From: Streptomyces sabulosicollis
Lineage (GTDB): Bacteria; Actinomycetota; Actinomycetes; Streptomycetales; Streptomycetaceae
Length of the DNA: 64,000 nt
Direction of reading: 5' to 3'
Assembly (NCBI RefSeq): GCF_016103465.1
Contig: NZ_JAEEAP010000004.1
Location: 1 to 64,000 of the forward strand
In this document: piece by piece, positions 58,862-64,000 of the stretch
Layout of the letters: each line of letters starts with the position of its first letter
Numbering within the stretch: the stretch's first letter is position 1
Position numbers and translations under genes: made by a program
Notes under the pieces: generated by a model
Seen by the model: the letters and a program-made list of their open reading frames with translations, nothing else
Databases searched by the model: none
What the model was told of the DNA's origin: nothing

Positions 58862-61207
58862 TCACGCGCGGCGGTTCGGGCGGCGGCCGGGGGGCTGACG
58901 GGGTTCGGGGCGTGCCGTCAGCTCGTCGATGTCGCAGGTCTGGGGTGTCTTCTCGGAGACGGTGATGGGCCGCCCGTAGTGCCGGACCTCCAGGGGGGCG
59001 CCCTCGGTCAGGGAGTAGGTGGCGGAGCGGTTGGTGATCTCCACGCGCAGCCTCCGCCCCAGCACCTGCATGGTGAAGGCGAGCCGGGCCAGCTTCTCGG
59101 GCAGCTTGGGCGAGAACTCCAGCCTGCCGTCGCGGTGCCGCATCCCGCCGAACCCGGCGACCAGGGCGATCCAGGTGCCGGCGAGCGAGGCGATGTGCAG
59201 ACCGTCGCGGGTGTTGTGCTCCAGGTCCTTGAGGTCCATCAGCGCCGCCTCGCCCAGGTAGTCGTAGGCGAGCCGCAGATGGCCGACCTCGGCGGCCATG
59301 ACGGCCTGGGCACACGCGGACAGGGAGGAGTCCCGGACCGTCAGCCGTTCGTAGTAGTCGAAGTTGCGTGCCTTCTGCTCCTCGGTGAAGCACTCGCCGC
59401 GCAAGTACATCGCCAGCACCAGGTCGGCCTGTTTGACCACCTGCTTGCGGTACATGTCGAAGTACGGGAAGTGGAGCATCAGCGGGTACTGGTCGGCGCG
59501 GGTGCCCTGGAAGTCCCACTCCTGGTGGCCGGTGAAGTCCGCGGACTGCTCGTGGACGCCCAGGGTCTTGTTGTACGGGACGGTCATGGACTCGGCGGCG
59601 TCCCGCCAGGCGGCGGCCTCCTCGTCGTCGACGCCCAGTTCGGAACCCTTGTCCGGGTGGCGTTCGACGATGTCCGCGGCGGCCCGCAGGTTCGACTGGG
59701 CCATGAGGTTGGTGTACACGTTGTCGTCGGCCACGGCGCTGTACTCGTCGGGGCCGGTCACCCCGTCGATGTGGAAGCGGCCGTGGTGGTCGTGGTGGCC
59801 GAGGGAGCGCCACAGACGGGCGGTCTCCACCAGCAGTTCCACGGCGGTCTCGCGCTCGAACTCGTCGTCGCCGGTGGCCGCCACATAGCGCACCACCGCG
59901 TCCGCCACATCGGCGTTGACGTGGAAGGCCGCGGTGCCGGCCGGCCAGTAGGCGGAGCATTCGGAGCCGTCGATGGTGCGCCAGGGGAAGGCGGCCCCCT
60001 CGTGGCCCAGCTGCCGGGCCCGGTCCCGGGCGGCGGGCAGGATGGACTGCCGCCAGCGCAGCGCCTCGGCCACGGACTCGGGGAAGGTGTAGGTGAGCAG
60101 GGGCAGGACGAAGGTGTCGGTGTCCCAGAACGAGTGGCCGTCGTAGCCGGAGCCGGTGAGGCCCTTGGCGGGGATGGCCCGTTCCTCGGCGCGGGCGCCG
60201 GCCTGCAGGACGTGGAAGAGGGCGAAGCGCACGGCCTGCTGGATCTCGGCGTCCCCGTCGACCTCGACGTCGGCGCGGGACCAGAAGTCCTCCAGCCAGC
60301 CGCGCTGCTGGTCCACCAGGCCGCGCCAGCCGGTGCTGGCGGCCCCGGCCAGCGCGGCCTCGACCTGGTCCCGTACGGCGGGCAGCGAGCGGGCGCCGGA
60401 CCAGCCGTAGGCCACCAGCTTCTCCAGCCGCAGCACCTGGCCCGGCTCCAGCACCGAGGTGACGGTCAGCCGGGCCACGTCGTCGGCGCTCTCGCTGGCG
60501 TGGCGGGTGGGCGGCGGCCCGGTGATCAGGTGGTCGGCGGCGGCCGCCACCCGCAGGCCGCTGGCCTCGGTGCAGTGGATCAGCCGCAGCCGCTTGTCGT
60601 TGGCGGCGTTCTCCTCGGGCTTCAGCGGGGATTCCAGGGCCTGGGCCACCCGGGGGTCGCCGCCGCGCTCGGGGAGCTGCTCATTGGCGACCAGTTCGGA
60701 CTGGACGACGACGCGGATCTGGGCGTCGAGCGCCTCCACCTCGTAGGCGATGGCGGCGATGGCCCGCTGGGTGAGGGAGACCAGCCGGGTGGAGCGGACC
60801 CGCACGCTGATGCCGGAGGGGGAGGTCCATTCGCAGGTGCGGTGGAGCACTCCGCCGCGCAGATCGAGCACCCGCTCGTGGGAGCGCAGCCGCCCGTAGC
60901 GCAGGTCGAAGGGCTCGTCGTCCACCAGCAGCCGGATGATCTTGCCGTTGGTGACGTTGATCATGGTCTGTCCGGCCTCGGGGTAGCCGTATCCGGCCTC
61001 GGCGTAGGGCAGGGGCCGCCGTTCGTACACCCCGTTGAGGTAGGAGCCGGGGAGGCCGTGGGGCTCCCCCTCGTCGAGGTTCCCACGCCATCCCACATGG
61101 CCGTTGGAGAGTGCGAAGACCGATTCGCTCTGGGGCAGCAGATCGAGCCGGAGGTCGGTCTCCCGCAGCAGCCAGGGGTCGACGGCGTACGAGGAATCGG
61201 TGATCAC
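58862..61207 (-). CDS. glycoside hydrolase family 65 phosphorylase
   Basis: A 781-residue enzyme of the maltose/trehalose/kojibiose phosphorylase family, which phosphorolyses an alpha-glucoside to beta-glucose 1-phosphate. The N-terminal beta-supersandwich (about 1-270) is followed by an (alpha/alpha)6 barrel in which GVTGPDEYS places the general acid at E488. GHSFWDTDTFVLP and the phosphate-site region are present. The GTG start at 61207 overlaps the stop of the beta-phosphoglucomutase gene, its metabolic partner. Which disaccharide is used cannot be read directly. Confidence 0.92.
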   Translation of the reverse strand: MITDSSYAVDPWLLRETDLRLDLLPQSESVFALSNGHVGWRGNLDEGEPHGLPGSYLNGVYERRPLPYAEAGYGYPEAGQTMINVTNGKIIRLLVDDEPFDLRYGRLRSHERVLDLRGGVLHRTCEWTSPSGISVRVRSTRLVSLTQRAIAAIAYEVEALDAQIRVVVQSELVANEQLPERGGDPRVAQALESPLKPEENAANDKRLRLIHCTEASGLRVAAAADHLITGPPPTRHASESADDVARLTVTSVLEPGQVLRLEKLVAYGWSGARSLPAVRDQVEAALAGAASTGWRGLVDQQRGWLEDFWSRADVEVDGDAEIQQAVRFALFHVLQAGARAEERAIPAKGLTGSGYDGHSFWDTDTFVLPLLTYTFPESVAEALRWRQSILPAARDRARQLGHEGAAFPWRTIDGSECSAYWPAGTAAFHVNADVADAVVRYVAATGDDEFERETAVELLVETARLWRSLGHHDHHGRFHIDGVTGPDEYSAVADDNVYTNLMAQSNLRAAADIVERHPDKGSELGVDDEEAAAWRDAAESMTVPYNKTLGVHEQSADFTGHQEWDFQGTRADQYPLMLHFPYFDMYRKQVVKQADLVLAMYLRGECFTEEQKARNFDYYERLTVRDSSLSACAQAVMAAEVGHLRLAYDYLGEAALMDLKDLEHNTRDGLHIASLAGTWIALVAGFGGMRHRDGRLEFSPKLPEKLARLAFTMQVLGRRLRVEITNRSATYSLTEGAPLEVRHYGRPITVSEKTPQTCDIDELTARPEPRQPPGRRPNRRA

Positions 61208-61947
61208 GAGTCGTCCTCCAGCAGTTCGGCGAGGTCCTTGACCACGATGTCGGCGCCGTGTGCGCGCAGCGCGTCGGCCTGGCCCACCCGGTCCACGCCG
61301 ACGACACAGCCGAAGTGCCCGGAACGCCCGGCCTCCATGCCCGCCAGGGCGTCCTCGAAGACGGCGGCCGCCTCGGGCCCGGTGGCCAGCTCCCGCCCGG
61401 CCTCCAGGAAGGTGTCGGGGTGCGGTTTGCCGGGCAGCTTGCGCTCGGCGGCGACCACCCCGTCGATCCGCACCTCGAAGAGGTACTCGATACCGGCGGC
61501 GATCAGCACATCGCGGCAGTTGGCGCTGGAGGAGACGACCGCGGTCCGCAGGCCCGCGGCGCGCACGGCCTCCGCGAAGCGCACCGAGCCCGGATACGCC
61601 TCCACTCCCTCCTTCCGGATCTTCTCCAGGACGAGGATGTTCTTGCGGTTGCCCAGGCCGTGGACGGTGTCCTCGTCGGGCGGATCGTCCGGCTCGCCGT
61701 CGGGGAGCTCGATGCCCCGGGAGGCCAGGAAGGTGCGCACCCCGTCGGCGCGCGGACGGCCGTCCACGTACTCGTCGTAGTCGCGGCCGGAGTCGAAGGG
61801 GCGGAAGGAGGGGCCGTCGCGCCGCCGCAGGAACTCGTCGAACATCTGTTTCCACGCCGCCGCGTGCACGACCGCGGTCCGGGTCAGCACGCCGTCGAGG
61901 TCGAACAGGCAGGCTCGGATGCCATCGGGCAGGCAGAGCTTGGTCAT
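61204..61947 (-). CDS. beta-phosphoglucomutase-type HAD hydrolase
   Basis: A 247-residue HAD-IA enzyme. The nucleophile motif DLDGVLT is at the N-terminus; VSSSANC is motif II, KPHPDTF contains motif III lysine and VFEDALAGMEAG is motif IV. The cap region with RPRADGVRTFLASRG is typical of actinobacterial beta-phosphoglucomutases. It converts beta-glucose 1-phosphate, made by the GH65 enzyme, into glucose 6-phosphate. ATG 61947 is used. The downstream GTG overlap with GH65 makes a coupled pair. Confidence 0.92.
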   Translation of the reverse strand: MTKLCLPDGIRACLFDLDGVLTRTAVVHAAAWKQMFDEFLRRRDGPSFRPFDSGRDYDEYVDGRPRADGVRTFLASRGIELPDGEPDDPPDEDTVHGLGNRKNILVLEKIRKEGVEAYPGSVRFAEAVRAAGLRTAVVSSSANCRDVLIAAGIEYLFEVRIDGVVAAERKLPGKPHPDTFLEAGRELATGPEAAAVFEDALAGMEAGRSGHFGCVVGVDRVGQADALRAHGADIVVKDLAELLEDDS

Positions 61948-62020
61948 GGCCCCCGGTTCCCCCGGTAACGCCGAAGTATGCGGGGGAGAGGGAAGCCTTC
62001 CCCCACTCGGCGGAGCGCGG

Positions 62021-62102
62021 CGCGCCCTCAGCGCGGCACGGCGGTGCGCGCACTCAGCCCGGCCCGACGATGCGCGCGCCCTCAGCGCGGCACGACGGTG
62101 CG
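62021..62102. repeat. 27-bp tandem repeat after the oxidoreductase gene
   Basis: Copies at about 62021-62048 and 62075-62102 are nearly identical, with a degenerate copy between them. The third copy covers the last codons of the oxidoreductase, so the end of that gene appears duplicated into the spacer before the phosphoglucomutase gene. Confidence 0.65.
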
Positions 62103-62981
62103 CCCCTCGCGGCCGGAGCGGTCGGCGGCCTCCAGGACGGCGACGACCTCGCGGCCGAACCGTACGTCGCAGGGGTCGGCCCCGCCACCGTCGCGGGCCG
62201 CGCTCAGCAGCCGGTCGACGGCCGTGGCGAAGGCGTCCACCGCGGTGGTCCCCGACTCGGGCACCACGGCGATCCCCCGCTCGCCGTAGAAGTCGCACGA
62301 GAAGCCCTGGGCGGCGGGCCGGGCGTCCAGCGTGAGCGCGAGGGTGCCGATGGCGCCGGAGTGGTGGCGCAGCAGCACATGCGCGGCGCCGCGCGGCCCC
62401 TCGAGGGCGGTGACCTCGGCCACCGGGCCGAGCACCGGCAGCAGGACGGACAGCGAGTGCGGGCCGACGTCCCACAGTCCGCCGCGCTCCCGCCGCCAGC
62501 GGGAGCCGCCGTAGTGGCCACCGGGCTGGAAGATCGAGGCGAAGGCGGTGGCGCGGCCGCCGTCCCAGCCGCCGTCCGCCGCGGCCTGTTGGAGGAAGGT
62601 CTCGACGGGCGCCGCGAAGCGGTTGGTGAAGAACACGACCGAGGCCAGCCCGCGCTCGTCCACGGCGCGCACGATGCGATCGGCCTCCTCGGTGCCGAAG
62701 GCCAGCGGCTTGTCCAGCAGGAGATGGCGCCCGGCCAGCGCGGCCCGCTCGGCGAGCCCGCTCTGGATGTCCGGCGGGAGGGCGATCGCCACGGCGTCGA
62801 CGTCGGCGATCAGCGCGTCGGCGTCCGGGTGGGCGCGGGTGCCCCAGCGGTCCGCCAGCGCCCGCGCCTTCGCCGGGTCGCGTCCCCAGATCCCGGCCAG
62901 TTCGGCCACCGGGTGCGCGGCGAGCGCCGCCGCGTGGGTCTCGGCCGCCCAGTGTCCGGTGCCCAGCACTCCGAACCGCAC
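62082..62981 (-). CDS. Gfo/Idh/MocA-family oxidoreductase
   Basis: A 299-residue NAD(P)-dependent oxidoreductase. The N-terminal Rossmann motif is FGVLGTGHWA; the EKPL-type motif appears as LDKPLAFG with the catalytic lysine; IFQPGGHYGGSRWRRERGG and DVGPHSLSVLLPVLG belong to the C-terminal domain, where the WDVGPH histidine is the usual acid/base. Such enzymes act on sugars or inositols. It lies upstream of the GH65-phosphoglucomutase pair on the same strand, separated by 134 bp with tandem repeats. Confidence 0.88.
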   Translation of the reverse strand: MRFGVLGTGHWAAETHAAALAAHPVAELAGIWGRDPAKARALADRWGTRAHPDADALIADVDAVAIALPPDIQSGLAERAALAGRHLLLDKPLAFGTEEADRIVRAVDERGLASVVFFTNRFAAPVETFLQQAAADGGWDGGRATAFASIFQPGGHYGGSRWRRERGGLWDVGPHSLSVLLPVLGPVAEVTALEGPRGAAHVLLRHHSGAIGTLALTLDARPAAQGFSCDFYGERGIAVVPESGTTAVDAFATAVDRLLSAARDGGGADPCDVRFGREVVAVLEAADRSGREGRTVVPR

Positions 62982-63197
62982 CGTCCGTCCCCCTCCGCGC
63001 GAGGCCCCGGGGCCTTCCCCGGGCGTCGGCCGCGATCCTACGCCCGTGCGGCCCGGCCGCTTCGGCCGAGGGCGGTACGCCCTTCCCCCGCTTGGCCGCG
63101 GACGGATGCCGGTGGCCGGGGGCGGTGCCAGGGTGAGGCCATGGCCGGCCGCGGTGCGGGTGACGGCCGAAGCCCACCCTCACCGCTGGAGGAACCC

Positions 63198-64000
63198 GTG
63201 GCCCGTGGCTCGTCCCGCTCCCTCTCCCGCGCACACCGGCGGTGTGCCACGGTCCGGGCCGCGGCGGCCCTGCTGCTGTGCGGGGCGGCGGTTCCGGCCT
63301 GCGCCTCCGGCGAGCACCGGCCGGACCGGGCGGCGTCGGCGTCGGCGCGGCAGAGCGCGCTCCAGGCGTCGGCCGCGGCGAGGAGGAAGGCGGAGAAGAA
63401 GGCCGAGGCGGCCCGGCTGCTGCCGGGGATGCCGCCCCCGCTGGACCCGCATGACCTCTACGCGGCCGACCGGCCGGGGAAGCTGTCCCGGACGGTGAAG
63501 GACTATCCGTCGCGGGTGTACGTACCCAATACGCTCTCGGACACGGTGAGCGTCATCGATCCCAAGAAGTTCAAGGTCGTCCGCACGATCCAGGTGGGCC
63601 ACCAGCCGCAGCACGTGGTGCCCTCGTGGGATCTGAAGACCCTGTGGGTCAACAACGACCTGGGCAACACCCTCACCCCCATCAACCCGGCCAACGGCCG
63701 GGTGGGCCGCCCGGTGGACGTCCACGACCCGTACAACCTCTACTTCACCCCGGACGGGAAGTACGCGGTGGTGATGGCCTCCATGGACCGGGCCCTGGTC
63801 TTCCGGGACGCCCACACCATGAAGGTGGTCAAGTCGGTGCCGGTGGACTGCTACGGCGTCAACCACGCGGACTTCTCGCCGGACGGGCGCTACTTCATCG
63901 TCTCGTGCGAGTTCTCCGGCGAGCTGCTGAAGGTGGACACGGCGAAGAAGAAGGTGGTCGCCGAGCAGCGGCTGCCGATCGCCGGGGCGATGCCGCAGGA
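63198..64000 (+). CDS. beta-propeller lipoprotein (YVTN/YncE-like), partial
   Basis: A gene open to the right edge; 267 codons are visible. GTG 63198 follows GGAGG at 63188-63192. The N-terminus has an Arg-rich n-region, an Ala/Leu core and a lipobox (AAVPAC, C35), followed by an Ala/Lys-rich linker (about 55-80). From about residue 105 the sequence has YVTN-type blades (VYVPNTLSDTVSVIDPKKFKVVRTIQVG, LYFTPDGKYAVV, ADFSPDGRYFIV). Such extracellular propellers bind ligands or partner proteins. It is probably anchored on the outside of the membrane. Confidence 0.85.
   Translation, partial: MARGSSRSLSRAHRRCATVRAAAALLLCGAAVPACASGEHRPDRAASASARQSALQASAAARRKAEKKAEAARLLPGMPPPLDPHDLYAADRPGKLSRTVKDYPSRVYVPNTLSDTVSVIDPKKFKVVRTIQVGHQPQHVVPSWDLKTLWVNNDLGNTLTPINPANGRVGRPVDVHDPYNLYFTPDGKYAVVMASMDRALVFRDAHTMKVVKSVPVDCYGVNHADFSPDGRYFIVSCEFSGELLKVDTAKKKVVAEQRLPIAGAMPQ

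Noticed and set aside
58829-61780. 983-codon plus-strand frame
   Set aside because: Antisense to the GH65 gene; Val/Gly/Leu-rich but without recognisable features.
1-64000. tRNA, rRNA or riboswitch genes
   Set aside because: None were recognised by eye; a covariance-model scan would be needed to exclude small RNAs.

Overview
The window is high-GC actinobacterial DNA, almost certainly Streptomyces: strong GC3 bias, many GTG starts, operons built on ATGA and GTGA overlaps, an AfsA-like protein, a DUF5709 protein, and a high density of regulators, glycosidases and natural-product genes. No rRNA, tRNA or CRISPR was seen. Functions below are inferred from motifs and context by reading, not from database searches.

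Layout. 0.1-7.7 kb: ROK regulator divergent from a GH36 alpha-galactosidase, a LysR/DoxX pair, a coiled-coil protein, a DUF5709 protein and a hemerythrin-like protein. 7.9-16.4 kb: a men-like cluster (isochorismate synthase, six-hairpin glycosidase-like protein, MenD, crotonase, EntA-like SDR, MenC, all on minus, facing MenE on plus). Most streptomycetes make menaquinone by the futalosine route, so this set is an accessory pathway or an unusual duplicate. 16.4-18.5 kb: a MarR/esterase pair flanked by decayed Tn3-type transposase and resolvase fragments. 18.7-22.6 kb: IclR regulator, agmatinase-type ureohydrolase, HD-domain protein and GlxA-type regulator. 22.8-23.3 kb: a dead flavoprotein gene.

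23.4-32.9 kb: a catabolic region. The minus arm is IclR, aldehyde dehydrogenase and MFS permease. The plus arm is an Fae (formaldehyde-activating enzyme) homologue, an enolase-superfamily dehydratase/racemase, a second aldehyde dehydrogenase, a beta-hydroxyacid dehydrogenase and an iron-dependent alcohol dehydrogenase. The plus arm has a clear promoter and a 19-bp hairpin terminator.

33.8-48.5 kb: the most unusual region, a tightly overlapping minus-strand operon reading rifampin-phosphotransferase/PEP-synthase-like enzyme, fatty-acyl-AMP-ligase-like enzyme, nucleotidyltransferase-fold protein, ACP (TTG start), SDR reductase, NDK-like protein, AfsA-like hotdog protein, UbiA-like prenyltransferase, amidohydrolase and methyltransferase. 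A divergent P450, an ArsR-type regulator and an MFS exporter sit beside it. I read this as an undescribed lipid-type biosynthetic cluster; no product can be assigned.

50.7-55.2 kb is a decaying mosaic: isochorismatase-like hydrolase, TetR with its own operator, a frameshifted EamA transporter, small zinc-ribbon proteins, and fused fragments of an FAD dehydrogenase and a TrkA-N protein. 55.4-64 kb is carbohydrate-related: secreted GH97, PHP-domain protein, GH65 phosphorylase with beta-phosphoglucomutase, Gfo/Idh/MocA oxidoreductase, and the first 267 codons of a beta-propeller lipoprotein running off the right edge.
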